Shown in pieces: positions 26,275 through 35,187 of a stretch of 64,000 bases of DNA (position 1 is its first letter; each line of letters starts with the position of its first letter). Made by a program: the position numbers and the translations under genes. Source of the DNA: Pseudomonas sp. H1h. Its GTDB lineage: Bacteria > Pseudomonadota > Gammaproteobacteria > Pseudomonadales > Pseudomonadaceae. The notes under the pieces were generated by a model that worked only from the letters and a program-made list of their open reading frames with translations, was not told the DNA's origin and searched no databases. Location: the NCBI RefSeq assembly GCF_000633255.1, contig NZ_AYMJ01000006.1:1-64000 (forward strand), read 5' to 3'.

Positions 26275-27294
26275 TCAGCGGTACAACACTTTCTCCGCCA
26301 ACTCATCCGCCACCCGTGCCGGCGAGCGCTTCTCGGCCTGTGCATGGGCGAACACTTCGGTCAGGCGCGAGCAGATTTTCGACAGGTGTGCGGTAATCGT
26401 CCCCAGCTCTTCACCGCGATGCTTGAGCGAGACATAGATCAAGCCACCGGCATTGATCACGTAGTCCGGCGCATAGAGGATGCCGCGTCGCTCCAGTTGA
26501 TCGGCAACGTCCAGATGCGTCAGCTGATTGTTGGCCGAGCCTGCCACCGCCGAGCAACGCAATTGCGTCACCGTGTGGCTGTTGAGCACGCCACCGAGAC
26601 CGCACGGCGCAAGGATGTCGCAAGGCGTGCTGAGCAACGCATCGTTGGCGATCGGATGCGCGTTGAGCTGCTCCATCGCCAGTTGCACCTTGCCGTGATC
26701 GATGTCGCTGACCAGCAATTCGGCGCCCGCCGCGTGCAGTTGCTCGGCGAGTGCGTAACCGACGTTGCCCAGGCCCTGAATCGCCACGCGCAGGCCCTCG
26801 AGATTGTCACTGCCCAGCCGCGCCATCGCCGTAGCGCGAATCCCGGTGAACACGCCCATCGCCGCATGCGGTGCCGGGTCGCCGGCCGAGGTGGTGCTGG
26901 TGACATGTTGGGTCTGCTGGGCGATGCAATCCATGTCCGCCACCGAGGTGCCGCTGTCGATTGCGGTGATGTAGCGACCGTCGAGCTGATTGATGCAGCG
27001 ACCAAACGCTTCGAACAGTGCCGCGCGGTTTTCCACATGCGCCGGGCGCACGATCACCGCGACGCCACCGCCCTGGGCAAGACCGGCCAGCGCAGCCTTG
27101 TAGCTCATGCCTTGTGCGAGGCGAATGGCATCCTCGACCGCGGACTCGTCGTTGGGATAGGCAAGATAACGGCAACCGCCCAGGGCTGGCCCGAGACGAC
27201 TGTTATGAATGGCAATGACCGCCTTCAACCCGGTGACCGGGTCAACGCTGAGGTGCAGCGATTCCAGGCGAGTGCTTTGCATGAGAGCGAACAT
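26275..27294 (-). CDS. Leucine-dehydrogenase-family protein lacking the catalytic GGGK lysine
   Basis: A 339-residue homologue of Glu/Leu/Phe/Val dehydrogenases, closest to Pseudomonas leucine dehydrogenase. It keeps GGCRYL, the substrate lysine in MSYKAAL, the DSGTSVADMD loop, the Rossmann motif GLGNVG and the C-terminal NAGGLIYV. However, the normally invariant catalytic Lys of the GGGK segment is Val (AQGGGVAVIV; codon GTC, clear in the sequence). In LeuDH this lysine activates the catalytic water, so amino-acid deamination may be lost or altered. The frame is intact and full-length, arguing against simple decay. It is monocistronic, convergent with yebG. Confidence 0.85.
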   Translation of the reverse strand: MFALMQSTRLESLHLSVDPVTGLKAVIAIHNSRLGPALGGCRYLAYPNDESAVEDAIRLAQGMSYKAALAGLAQGGGVAVIVRPAHVENRAALFEAFGRCINQLDGRYITAIDSGTSVADMDCIAQQTQHVTSTTSAGDPAPHAAMGVFTGIRATAMARLGSDNLEGLRVAIQGLGNVGYALAEQLHAAGAELLVSDIDHGKVQLAMEQLNAHPIANDALLSTPCDILAPCGLGGVLNSHTVTQLRCSAVAGSANNQLTHLDVADQLERRGILYAPDYVINAGGLIYVSLKHRGEELGTITAHLSKICSRLTEVFAHAQAEKRSPARVADELAEKVLYR

Positions 27295-27466
27295 CGGCAG
27301 GCTCCCGAATCACTTCTGGTAGACGCCAGTATAGGCTTGCGCCCAAAAATTGCTGAAGCGCACCGGAATAAGCGCCCGCCTCGACGGTGACTTTGCGGCA
27401 TAACCTGGTCGGTACTGGACGAATGCCACGGACGGGGCTAAAACGAGGCATTCCCCGGAGATTCAG

Positions 27467-28270
27467 ATGAGCCCGCGCCAACGTTTTTTCGAGTGTCTGC
27501 ACCGTTCACCGCCCGCGCTGTTCGAAGCCGCGCTGTGGATGGCCGCCGAGCACGAAAAAGGCCTCGATGTCGAAGCGTTGCAGCAAGACTTCAAGGAGCT
27601 GCAGCAGCGCGTCAGCTACGGTTTGCCGATGTTGCCGGTCAGCGAACTGGCGCAGCCGTTGTTGCGGCGGATGAATGATCTGGGGTTTGCCCAGGACGAT
27701 TTTCTGCCGCTGCGCCCGCAGGCGGCCTTGCTGCACAAGGTGTTGCAGACACGGCGCGGGCAGCCGTTGGCCCTGGCGCTGATTGCACTGGAGCTGGCGC
27801 GCGGTCTGGAGATTCCTTTAGTCGGGGTGAACTTCCCCGGGCATTTCCTGCTGCGAGTGCCCGGCGCCGACCATTTGCTCGACCCCTGTGGCGGGCGTCG
27901 TCTGTACCCTAACGATTGCCGTGATTTGTTGCAGCGCCAGTATGGCGCGCACCTCAAACTCAACGCCGATCACTTGGCCACCGCCACGCCGCTGCAGATG
28001 CTCCAGCGCCTGTCGCGCAACCTGCGGCAGTTGCATCTGGCCCATGAGGATTACATCGCCGCGCTGATCGATGCCGAACGCGTGCTGCAACTGGGCACTG
28101 CCAGCGCGGCCGATTACCTGGCCCGCGCCAGCCTGTACCAACGCCTCGACTGCCCGAACGCCGAGCGCTTCGATCTGGAACATGCGCTGATGCTCAGTGA
28201 CGATCCGATCCAGCGCCTGCGCCTGACCGAACGCCTCGGCCACCTGCCCCCGAACTCCGTGGTCCACTAA
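27467..28270 (+). CDS. SirB1-family transglutaminase-like/tetratricopeptide protein
   Basis: A 267-residue soluble protein. The SirB1 core (about 85-135) contains RRGQPLALALIALELARGLE and VNFPGHFLLRVP, the conserved FPGHF box; helical repeat-like sequence follows to the end. The catalytic Cys of true transglutaminases is not apparent, so enzymatic activity is doubtful. GGAG precedes the ATG. It is followed directly by the 131-bp repeat array. Function is unknown. Confidence 0.8.
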   Translation: MSPRQRFFECLHRSPPALFEAALWMAAEHEKGLDVEALQQDFKELQQRVSYGLPMLPVSELAQPLLRRMNDLGFAQDDFLPLRPQAALLHKVLQTRRGQPLALALIALELARGLEIPLVGVNFPGHFLLRVPGADHLLDPCGGRRLYPNDCRDLLQRQYGAHLKLNADHLATATPLQMLQRLSRNLRQLHLAHEDYIAALIDAERVLQLGTASAADYLARASLYQRLDCPNAERFDLEHALMLSDDPIQRLRLTERLGHLPPNSVVH

Positions 28271-28280
28271 ACGCTTTTTT

Positions 28281-28892
28281 GTAGGAGCGAGCCTGCTCGC
28301 GAAGCAGACGCCGCCGTTTTTCCAGTCAGACCGCGTTATCGTTCTTCGCCAGCAGGCTGGCGCCCACAGGGCTTGGCGTAAACCTATCCATCTGCATCAC
28401 ACAGATCCCGCGTGGGAGCGAGCCTGCTCGCGAAGCAGACGCCGCCGTTTTTCCAGTCAGACCGCATTATCGTTCTTCGCCAGCAGGCTGGCTCCCACAG
28501 GGTTAGGCGTAAACCTATCCATCTGCATCACACAAATCCCGTGTGGGAGCGAGCCTGCTCGCGAAGCAGACGCCGCCGACGGCTCTGTCAGACCGCATTA
28601 TCGTTCTTCGCCAGCAGGCTGGCTCCCACAAGGTTTGGCGTAAACCTATCCATCTGCATCACACAGATCCCGCGTGGGAGCGAGCCTGCTCGCGAATCAG
28701 ACGCCGCCGTTTTTCCAGTCAGACCGCATTATCGTTCTTCGCCAGCAGGCTGGCTCCCACAGGGTTAGGCGTAAACCTATCCATCTGCATCACACAGATC
28801 CCGCGTGGGAGCGAGCCTGCTCGCGAAGCAGACGCCGCCGTTTTTCCAGTCAGACCGCGTTATCGTTCTTCGCCAGCAGGCTGGCTCCCACA
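28281..28892. repeat. Tandem array of REP pairs, 131-bp period, 4.7 copies
   Basis: Units begin at 28281, 28412, 28543, 28674 and 28805; the last is cut short after its REP pair. Each unit holds a REP arm 'gtgggagcgagcctgctcgcgaa', about 45 bases, an inverse arm 'ttcgccagcaggctggctccca', then about 40 bases of constant linker ending 'catcacacagatcccg'. Copies differ by a few substitutions, mostly in the hairpin loop. The array fills the space between the SirB1-like gene and the MFS gene and runs into the 3' end of the latter. Confidence 0.95.
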
Positions 28893-30220
28893 GGAGGGTG
28901 CGTGGTGTCCGAGGGGGCGCGCACCTGAATGATCAACAGCGCCGCGATGACCGCTGGAATCGCGCAGAAGAAGAAAATCTGCGCCACCGGAATGTGCATC
29001 GCCAGCAGCATGCTGCCGAACAGCGGCCCGAGTATCGAACCGAATCGCCCAACGCCCAACGCCCAACCTGTGCCCGTGGCGCGAACGTGGGCCGGGTAGA
29101 AGTTACTGGCGAAGGCGTTCAGGGTCAGTTGTCCACCGATGATGCAGAAGCCGGCCGCAAACACGCAGGCCACCAGATAACGCGGGTTGTCGTGGTTCAA
29201 ACCCAGCAGAATCGTGCACACAGCCGCGCCGGCCAACACCGCACAGAGCAGCCGTACCTTGCGCTTCAGACGGTCGGCGAACCAAGCCATGCAGACGGCG
29301 CCCACGGTGCCGGCGAACAGGAACATCGAGGTCACCAGGTTCGCTTCATTGAGTTTCAGGCCGCTTTCCAGCAGCAACGTCGGCAGCCAGCTGATCATGA
29401 AATACAACAGAATCAGGCTGACAAAAAATGTCGCCCAGATCAGCAGGGTCGGCCGTGCGTAGCCGTTGCGGAACAATTCGACCACCGTCAGTTTGCTGCC
29501 TTGCTCGCGTTCGTTCTGCTCAACCGAAGCGGCCGGCGGTTGCCAGTCCGGCAGCATCCGCGCAGTGACCTTGCGCAAGCGCGTATAGGGCGGTGAGTCG
29601 CGCAGCAGGCGCGGTAGCGATTCGGGCAGCATCCACCACAGGAACGGAAACAGCAGCAGCGGCGTCACGCCACCGGCGAGAAATACCGCTTGCCAGCCGA
29701 AGCGGTCGATGAATCCCGCCGCGACAAACCCACCTGCCGCCCCCCCGAAGGAAAAACCACAGGCCGCCAGCGTCACCATCAACGTGCGCAGACGCGGCGG
29801 CGAGTATTCAGACATCAGGGCCATGGCACTGGGCATTGCCCCACCCATGCCGATGCCGCAGATAAAACGCGCGATCATCAGGGTGTTCAGGGAATTGGCG
29901 AACACCATCAGCACCGTCAGGCTGGCGTAGATCAGCACGCACGCGAGCAAAATCCGCCGCACGCCAAAGCGGTCGGCCAACGGTGTCACTGCGAGCGAAC
30001 CGAGGGTCAAGCCCAACAGGTTGGCGCTGAAAACAGGCCCGAACGCGGCTTTTTCCAGCCCCCAGTCCTGCGCCAGGGCAGGTACCACATAACCCAGCAC
30101 CTGGGCGTCATACCCGTCAGTGACCAGCAGCAAGGCGAGGAGGATCAAGAGCAACCACTGATAGCGGGACACAGGACGGGCGTCGAGTGCCGCCCGGAAG
30201 CTGGCAATCTGGTTGTGCAT
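28850..30220 (-). CDS. MFS transporter, aromatic acid:H+ symporter (AAHS) type
   Basis: A 456-residue inner-membrane transporter with twelve helices in two halves. The AAHS signature LLVTDGYDAQVLGYVVPAL is in helix 1, and the MFS motif PLADRFGVRRI lies in the first cytoplasmic loop. Downstream of the maiA-fahA-hmgA genes on the same strand, it may import an aromatic acid of the tyrosine pathway (inference). The last 13 codons (VGASLLAKNDNAV) are translated from a REP element, so the native stop appears to have been lost and replaced by one inside the repeat. Confidence 0.87.
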   Translation of the reverse strand: MHNQIASFRAALDARPVSRYQWLLLILLALLLVTDGYDAQVLGYVVPALAQDWGLEKAAFGPVFSANLLGLTLGSLAVTPLADRFGVRRILLACVLIYASLTVLMVFANSLNTLMIARFICGIGMGGAMPSAMALMSEYSPPRLRTLMVTLAACGFSFGGAAGGFVAAGFIDRFGWQAVFLAGGVTPLLLFPFLWWMLPESLPRLLRDSPPYTRLRKVTARMLPDWQPPAASVEQNEREQGSKLTVVELFRNGYARPTLLIWATFFVSLILLYFMISWLPTLLLESGLKLNEANLVTSMFLFAGTVGAVCMAWFADRLKRKVRLLCAVLAGAAVCTILLGLNHDNPRYLVACVFAAGFCIIGGQLTLNAFASNFYPAHVRATGTGWALGVGRFGSILGPLFGSMLLAMHIPVAQIFFFCAIPAVIAALLIIQVRAPSDTTHPPVGASLLAKNDNAV

Positions 30221-30268
30221 CGCAAGGTACCTGTTTTGTTTTTATGATTTTTTAGGTGCAACACGGAC

Positions 30269-30366
30269 AATGTGTGGGAGCGGGCTTGCTCGCGAATGCG
30301 GTTTGTCAGTCAACATCCCCGTATCTGACACTCCGCATTCGCGAGCAAGCCCGCTCCCACATTGGA
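30269..30366. repeat. REP pair between maiA and the MFS gene
   Basis: 'tgtgggagcgggcttgctcgcgaa' and its inverse 'ttcgcgagcaagcccgctcccaca' flank about 45 bases, forming a long hairpin downstream of maiA. Confidence 0.9.
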
Positions 30367-30379
30367 GTAGCGTGAAGCT

Positions 30380-31015
30380 CTAAGGGGTATCCGGCTGGTT
30401 GGCCGGATGCGCCTTGATGAATGCCGGATGCTCAGCCGCCAGCGCCGCCACCCGCCGAATCCGTGGGTAAGCTTCCAGCGAAACATTGAAGCGCTCGGCC
30501 GCATACAACTGCGCAATCAGATAGACGTCCGCCACACACGGCCACTCGCCGAAACAGAAACCGCTGTCACCGATCAACTGCTCCACTGTCGCCAGCCCTT
30601 GACCGATCCAGTGCGCAATCCACTCCACCACCTGCGGCTCTTCGTGCCCCGACTGACGCAGGCGATTGAGCACGCTGACGTTGTGCAGCGGATGCACGTC
30701 GCAACCGATCACCGCCGCCACACCGCGCACATGGGCGCGGGCGGCGAGGTCTTCGGGCAACAACGGCCGTTGTGGATAACGCTCTTCCAGGTACTCGATG
30801 ATCGCCGGCGACTGAATCAGCAACTCGCCTTCATCGGTGCGCAAGGCCGGCACCCGGCCTTGCGGGTTGATCGCCAGATAGGCTGCCTGCCGATGCTCGC
30901 CACCGGGCGGCGCGATCAGGTTGACCGGCAGCGCAGTGTAGTCGAGCCCCTTCAGCGCCAGGGCAATGCGCACCCGATATGACGAAGTGGAGCGGTAGTA
31001 AGTGTAGAGTTCCAT
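30380..31015 (-). CDS. maiA: Maleylacetoacetate isomerase
   Basis: A 211-residue zeta-class glutathione S-transferase that isomerises 4-maleylacetoacetate to 4-fumarylacetoacetate in tyrosine/phenylalanine degradation. The N-terminal YYRSTSSYRVRIALALKG contains the Ser-Ser-Cys-type glutathione site, here Ser-Thr-Ser-Ser, and NPQGRVPAL is the cis-Pro segment. AGGAGC precedes the ATG. It lies 12 bases after fahA and is the third enzyme gene of the hmgA-fahA-maiA operon. Confidence 0.93.
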   Translation of the reverse strand: MELYTYYRSTSSYRVRIALALKGLDYTALPVNLIAPPGGEHRQAAYLAINPQGRVPALRTDEGELLIQSPAIIEYLEERYPQRPLLPEDLAARAHVRGVAAVIGCDVHPLHNVSVLNRLRQSGHEEPQVVEWIAHWIGQGLATVEQLIGDSGFCFGEWPCVADVYLIAQLYAAERFNVSLEAYPRIRRVAALAAEHPAFIKAHPANQPDTP

Positions 31016-31027
31016 AAGCCGCTCCTG

Positions 31028-32332
31028 TCAGCGCGCCGCCAGCACTTTGCCACGGCATTCGCCGAAGCCGATCGAGGCAAAACCGTCACGGGCGCAACGC
31101 GCGCGCAGGATGATTTCATCACCGTCTTCGAGGAATTTGCGCACTTCGCCGGAAGCCAGTTCGACCGGCTTTTTGCCGCCCTCGGTGATTTCCAGCAGGC
31201 TGCCGAACTGACCGCTTTGCGGACCGGACAAGGTGCCCGAACCAAACAGGTCACCGGCCTGCAACTGGCATCCGTTGACGCTGTGGTGCGCGACCATTTG
31301 CGCGACAGTCCAGTACATGTAGCGGGTGTTGCTCAGGGTCAGGCGATGGGCCGGCAGGTTCTGCTCGCGCATGGCTTCGGTGAGCAGCAGTACTTCCAGC
31401 TCGATATCGAAGGCGCCACCCGCCTGGTCGCGCTTGTCGAACAGATACGGCAACGGCTGCGGATCACCTTCAGGACGCGCCGGTTGCGCAGTACGGAATG
31501 GCTCCAGCGCTTCAGCTGTCACCACCCAGGGAGAAACACTGGTGATGAAACTCTTGGACAGGAACGGCCCAAGCGGCTGGTATTCCCAGGCCTGGATATC
31601 GCGGGCCGACCAGTCGTTGAGCAGGCAGAAACCGGCGATGTGCTCAGCAGCGTCACCAATGGCAATTGAATCGCCCATTTCGTTGCCCTGACCGATCCAG
31701 ATGCCCAGCTCCAGTTCGTAGTCCAGACGTGCGCAAGGGCCGAACGTCGGCTCGCTCGCACCAGCCGGCAACGTCTGGCCTTTCGGGCGGCGTACGTCGG
31801 TGCCGGAGGCACGTACCGTGGAGGCGCGACCGTGATAACCGATCGGTACGTGCTTGTAGTTCGGCAGCAATGGATTGTCGGGACGGAACAGTTTGCCGAC
31901 ATTTTGGGCGTGCTCGATGCCCACATAGAAGTCGGTGTAATCGCTGATGCGCGCCGGCAGGTGCATCTGGCAATCGGTAGCCAGTGGCAGCAGTTTTGCG
32001 CCCTGGGCTTCGATAGCGCCGCGGTGGCTGCTGCCCTCGCTGAACAATTCCAGCAAGCGCGAACGCAAAGATACACGGGCTTGGCGACCGAGGTCGAAGA
32101 AGGCGTTCAACAGACCGCCGTGCATGGCTTCGACCGCACTGCGAGCGGCGCCGTCGAACAGGCCGGCTTCGAGCGCCACCTGCAGATCGAAAATGTGATC
32201 ACCGATCGCTACACCGGCGCGCGGCGCCGAGCCTTTGAGGCTGAAAACGCCCAGCGGCAGGTTCTGCAACGGGAAATCTGTATGGCCGTTGGCCGAAGCA
32301 ACCCAGCTGCGGGTGATGGAATTCTGAGTCAT
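31028..32332 (-). CDS. fahA: Fumarylacetoacetase
   Basis: A 434-residue hydrolase splitting fumarylacetoacetate into fumarate and acetoacetate, the last step of the homogentisate pathway. The N-terminal domain starts near FPLQNLPLGVFS. The catalytic FAH domain shows DYTDFYVGIEHAQNVGKLFR split around 132-151, and the metal-binding acidic residues in DYELELGIWIG and LLNDWSARDIQAWEY. CGGAGA precedes the ATG, three bases after the hmgA stop. Confidence 0.95.
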   Translation of the reverse strand: MTQNSITRSWVASANGHTDFPLQNLPLGVFSLKGSAPRAGVAIGDHIFDLQVALEAGLFDGAARSAVEAMHGGLLNAFFDLGRQARVSLRSRLLELFSEGSSHRGAIEAQGAKLLPLATDCQMHLPARISDYTDFYVGIEHAQNVGKLFRPDNPLLPNYKHVPIGYHGRASTVRASGTDVRRPKGQTLPAGASEPTFGPCARLDYELELGIWIGQGNEMGDSIAIGDAAEHIAGFCLLNDWSARDIQAWEYQPLGPFLSKSFITSVSPWVVTAEALEPFRTAQPARPEGDPQPLPYLFDKRDQAGGAFDIELEVLLLTEAMREQNLPAHRLTLSNTRYMYWTVAQMVAHHSVNGCQLQAGDLFGSGTLSGPQSGQFGSLLEITEGGKKPVELASGEVRKFLEDGDEIILRARCARDGFASIGFGECRGKVLAAR

Positions 32333-32335
32333 GGG

Positions 32336-33640
32336 TTATCTCCGGGTCGGGTCGAACGTGGCGGGCAGCGTGGCCCAGCAAGCGTCGTAATTGGATTGCA
32401 GTTGCGGGCAGTCGAGGGCGAAACGGCTTGGGCGCAGCACCTGACTGGTTTCGAACATGAAGGCCATGGTGTTGTCGATTTTCGCCGGCTTGAGCTCGGC
32501 GTTGATCGCTTTGGTGCAGGTTTCGCCGTCCGGGCCATGGGCGCTCATGCAGCTGTGCAGGGACGCACCGCCGGGCACGAAGCCTTCAGCCTTGGCGTCG
32601 TATTCGCCCTGGATCAGGCCCATGAATTCGTTCATCAGGTTGCGGTGGAACCACGGCGGACGGAAGGTGTTCTCCGCCACCATCCAGCGCGGCGGGAAGA
32701 TCACGAAGTCGAGATTGGCAAGGCCATGCACGCTGGTCGGCGAGGTCAGCACGGTGAAGATCGAAGGATCCGGGTGATCGAAACTCACGGTGCCGATGGT
32801 GTTGAAACGACGCAGATCGTATTTGTACGGCACGTTATTGCCGTGCCAGGCGACCACGTTCAGCGGCGAATGATCGAGCTCGGTCCCCCACAACTGGCCG
32901 AGGAATTTCTGCACCAGCGTCGTCGGCTGCTGCAGGTTTTCGTAAGCGGCAACCGGGGCCAGGAAGTCTCGCGGATTGGCCAGACCGTTGCTGCCGATCG
33001 GCCCCAGGTCCGGCAGGCGCAGCGGTGCGCCATGGTTCTCGGCCATGTAGCCACGGGCCTGCGCATCGAGCAGCTCGACGCGGAACTTTAAACCGCGCGG
33101 CAGCACGGCGATCTCCAGCGGCGCCACGTCCAGCACACCGAGTTCGGTGGCAATGCGCAGCCGTCCCAGTTGAGGCACCAGCAGCAGTTCGCCGTCGGCG
33201 TTGTAGAACACCCGCTCCATCGAGCGGTTGGCGGCGTAGTTATAGATACTGATGCCGGCAGGCTTTTCCGCCGCCGAGTTGGCGACCATGCCAACCAGGC
33301 CGTCGATGAAATCGGTCGGCTCGTCGGGCATCTTCAGCGGATTCCAGCGCAGGCGATTGGGGGTCACTTCACCCAACGGGCCGCCGGCCAGTTGCCGCTC
33401 CAGTTTGACGAACGCCGGATGATTGGCCGACGGCTGAATCCGGTACATCCAGGTGCGCCGCGCTTCGCTGCGGGTCATGGTGAACGCGGTGCCGGAGAGC
33501 AATTCGGTGTACAGACCGTACGGGGCTTTTTGTGGCGAGTTCTGGCCGATGGGCAAGGCGCCGGGCAACGCTTCACTGCTGAACTCGTTGCCGAAACCGG
33601 ACTGGTACGCCAGCTCCGACGCGTTTGAATCGAGGTTCAT
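32336..33640 (-). CDS. hmgA: Homogentisate 1,2-dioxygenase
   Basis: A 434-residue iron(II) dioxygenase opening the ring of homogentisate to maleylacetoacetate. It starts [20 protein letters not shown] and contains the conserved metal-site text [19 protein letters not shown] and MSAHGPDGE, with the His/Glu iron ligands. AGGAGG lies just upstream of the ATG at 33640, preferred over a longer frame. It is the first gene of hmgA-fahA-maiA and diverges from an IclR-type regulator. Confidence 0.96.
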   Translation of the reverse strand: MNLDSNASELAYQSGFGNEFSSEALPGALPIGQNSPQKAPYGLYTELLSGTAFTMTRSEARRTWMYRIQPSANHPAFVKLERQLAGGPLGEVTPNRLRWNPLKMPDEPTDFIDGLVGMVANSAAEKPAGISIYNYAANRSMERVFYNADGELLLVPQLGRLRIATELGVLDVAPLEIAVLPRGLKFRVELLDAQARGYMAENHGAPLRLPDLGPIGSNGLANPRDFLAPVAAYENLQQPTTLVQKFLGQLWGTELDHSPLNVVAWHGNNVPYKYDLRRFNTIGTVSFDHPDPSIFTVLTSPTSVHGLANLDFVIFPPRWMVAENTFRPPWFHRNLMNEFMGLIQGEYDAKAEGFVPGGASLHSCMSAHGPDGETCTKAINAELKPAKIDNTMAFMFETSQVLRPSRFALDCPQLQSNYDACWATLPATFDPTRR

Positions 33641-33717
33641 GGAGCCTCCTGAACAGGGAGTCGGCAGTGGCCCATCGCTCTGGTTCAGAGGTTTCGGCAC
33701 GCCGGGGTTGTTATTAT

Positions 33718-33743
33718 CGTAATTCGATTACGCATAACGTAAT
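33718..33743. promoter_or_regulatory. Overlapping palindromes in the hmgA/hmgR promoter region (HmgR operator)
   Basis: Three alternating copies of CGTAAT/ATTACG form two overlapping palindromes: CGTAAT-N3-ATTACG at 33718-33732 and ATTACG-N5-CGTAAT (17 bp) at 33727-33743. A 17-bp palindromic operator is what I recall for HmgR of Pseudomonas putida. It lies 78-103 bp upstream of hmgA and 63-88 bp upstream of hmgR. Confidence 0.8.
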
Positions 33744-33805
33744 TTGCTCGCTATCCAGCGTCAAGCTATAAAGACGCCCATTCGTTTTCGGATCCCGGCC
33801 GCACC

Positions 33806-34600
33806 ATGGAAAAAACCAGCGACAGCAACGGCAAACAGAAAGTCCGCTCCGCCGAGGTTGGCACCGACATCCTAAAGGCTCTGGCCGAGTTGTCGCCCTC
33901 CACCTCGCTGTCGCGTCTGGCCGAACATGTGCAGATGCCGGCAAGCAAGGTGCACCGCTATCTTCAGGCACTGATCGCCAGCGGCTTTGCCGAACAGAAC
34001 GCCGCCACCAACCATTACGGCCTCGGCCGTGAAGCGCTGCGCGTGGGCCTGGCCGCGCTTAACAGTATGGACGTGCTCAAAGTCGCCGCCCTGCCCTTAT
34101 CCGAGTTGCGCGACGAGTTGAATGAAACCTGCTTTTTGGCGGTATGGGGCAATCAGGGCGCGACCGTGGTGCACATCGAACCCGCAGTGCGCGCGGTGAC
34201 AGTGGTTACGCAACTGGGTTCGGTGCTGCCATTGCTCAGCTCGTCCACCGGGCTGGTGTTCAGCGCCTACCTGCCGCACCGGGAAACCGATGAATTGCGC
34301 GAGCAGGAAATCGCCGTCGCCGGCCATCCGCTGGCCAACGAAAAAATCTATGCGGATCTGTGTGAACAGATCCGCACCCGCAGCCTGCATCATGTGCACG
34401 GTTTGCTGATGCCGGGCGTGGATGCATTGTCGGCCCCAGTGTTCAACGCGGTCGGACAGATCGCCGCCGTGCTGACCATCGTCGGCCCGACCTCGCTGTT
34501 CCACGCCGACGAAAACGGCCCTGCTGCCCAGCGCTTGCTGGCAGCGGCGCGCGCGGTCAGTTGGCGAATGGGCTACCAGGCCGACGACCTGCGACCTTGA
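33806..34600 (+). CDS. hmgR: IclR-family repressor of the homogentisate operon
   Basis: A 264-residue regulator. The N-terminal winged helix-turn-helix (about 20-75; SLSRLAEHVQMPASKVHRYL) is followed by the IclR effector domain (about 90-255; YLPHRETDEL, HHVHGLLMPGVDALSAPVF). It is divergent from hmgA with a palindromic operator between. In P. putida the orthologue is a repressor relieved by homogentisate; the same is expected here. Confidence 0.87.
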   Translation: MEKTSDSNGKQKVRSAEVGTDILKALAELSPSTSLSRLAEHVQMPASKVHRYLQALIASGFAEQNAATNHYGLGREALRVGLAALNSMDVLKVAALPLSELRDELNETCFLAVWGNQGATVVHIEPAVRAVTVVTQLGSVLPLLSSSTGLVFSAYLPHRETDELREQEIAVAGHPLANEKIYADLCEQIRTRSLHHVHGLLMPGVDALSAPVFNAVGQIAAVLTIVGPTSLFHADENGPAAQRLLAAARAVSWRMGYQADDLRP

Positions 34601-34619
34601 CGCAAAGGCCGCCATCCAT

Positions 34620-34877
34620 TCAGTGATGCACCGCCGCAGCCGGACACGACTGTTGCATGCCCCGTAACAGTGCATGTCCGGAATCGCTATTTTTCCTTCG
34701 GGCTCAAGTCCTTATTCTGAGCGGGCTTTCACGGCACATGCCGCAAAGCACGAAGCCCCTGGCCGCTGAGCAATTCGCGCCATGCGCCGACCGATTTCAG
34801 ATGAGTCGAATCGTCGATTTATCGCCCCGGTGTTCACTGACGTTGATTTGTAGCTCCTTGATCCAACGTCTTACCTT
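34620..34877 (+). other. Gene-free interval before an isolated terminator; possible small RNA or long 3' UTR
   Basis: No convincing coding region lies between hmgR and the bacteriocin gene (587 bp). A strong terminator sits 278 bp after the hmgR stop. The DNA before it could be a long hmgR trailer or encode a small RNA transcribed rightward; I see no clear promoter that decides between them. The interval from 34907 to 35100 is AT-rich and otherwise featureless. Confidence 0.3.
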
Positions 34878-34906
34878 GGCCGCTGCGTTTGCAGCGGCCT
34901 TTTTTA
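34878..34906 (+). terminator. Strong isolated terminator
   Basis: Stem GGCCGCTGC/GCAGCGGCC with a GTTT loop, followed by six to seven Ts. Confidence 0.9.
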
Positions 34907-35105
34907 TGCCTGCTGAAAAGCAGGCATCCCGTCCTACAAGAAATCTCCGAAGATTCCATCAGAAACTTCTTATTGCAAAGAAGTACAGCACCCCGCCCTT
35001 TTCCAAAGCCTCGAAAGTTCATTCAAGACAACAAGCATTAACTCACGAACTTATCAGACTTCTTAACTCAGGCTTTGTTGTAACTTAAAACGATTCAAAC
35101 ATCCT

Positions 35106-35144
35106 CTGACAACAAGGGTCGCTTGTCAGCGGCATGGCTATGCC
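35106..35144. promoter_or_regulatory. Two adjacent inverted repeats upstream of the bacteriocin gene
   Basis: CTGACAA-N10-TTGTCAG (35106-35129) is followed directly by GGCAT-N4-ATGCC (35131-35144), ending about 43 bp before the start codon. They may be an operator or leader stem-loops. The first is not a LexA box (CTGT-N8-ACAG). Confidence 0.35.
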
Positions 35145-35187
35145 ACAGCACCACAACTTCATCACGCACATTCAAAAGGATATGAAT

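Noticed and set aside
28281..28892. CRISPR array
   Set aside because: The period is 131 bp with the whole unit conserved, including the 'spacers'; units are REP pairs and no cas gene is present.
34657..35088. Possible 143-residue protein between hmgR and the bacteriocin gene
   Set aside because: It runs through a strong terminator hairpin, has no ribosome binding site and no family text.
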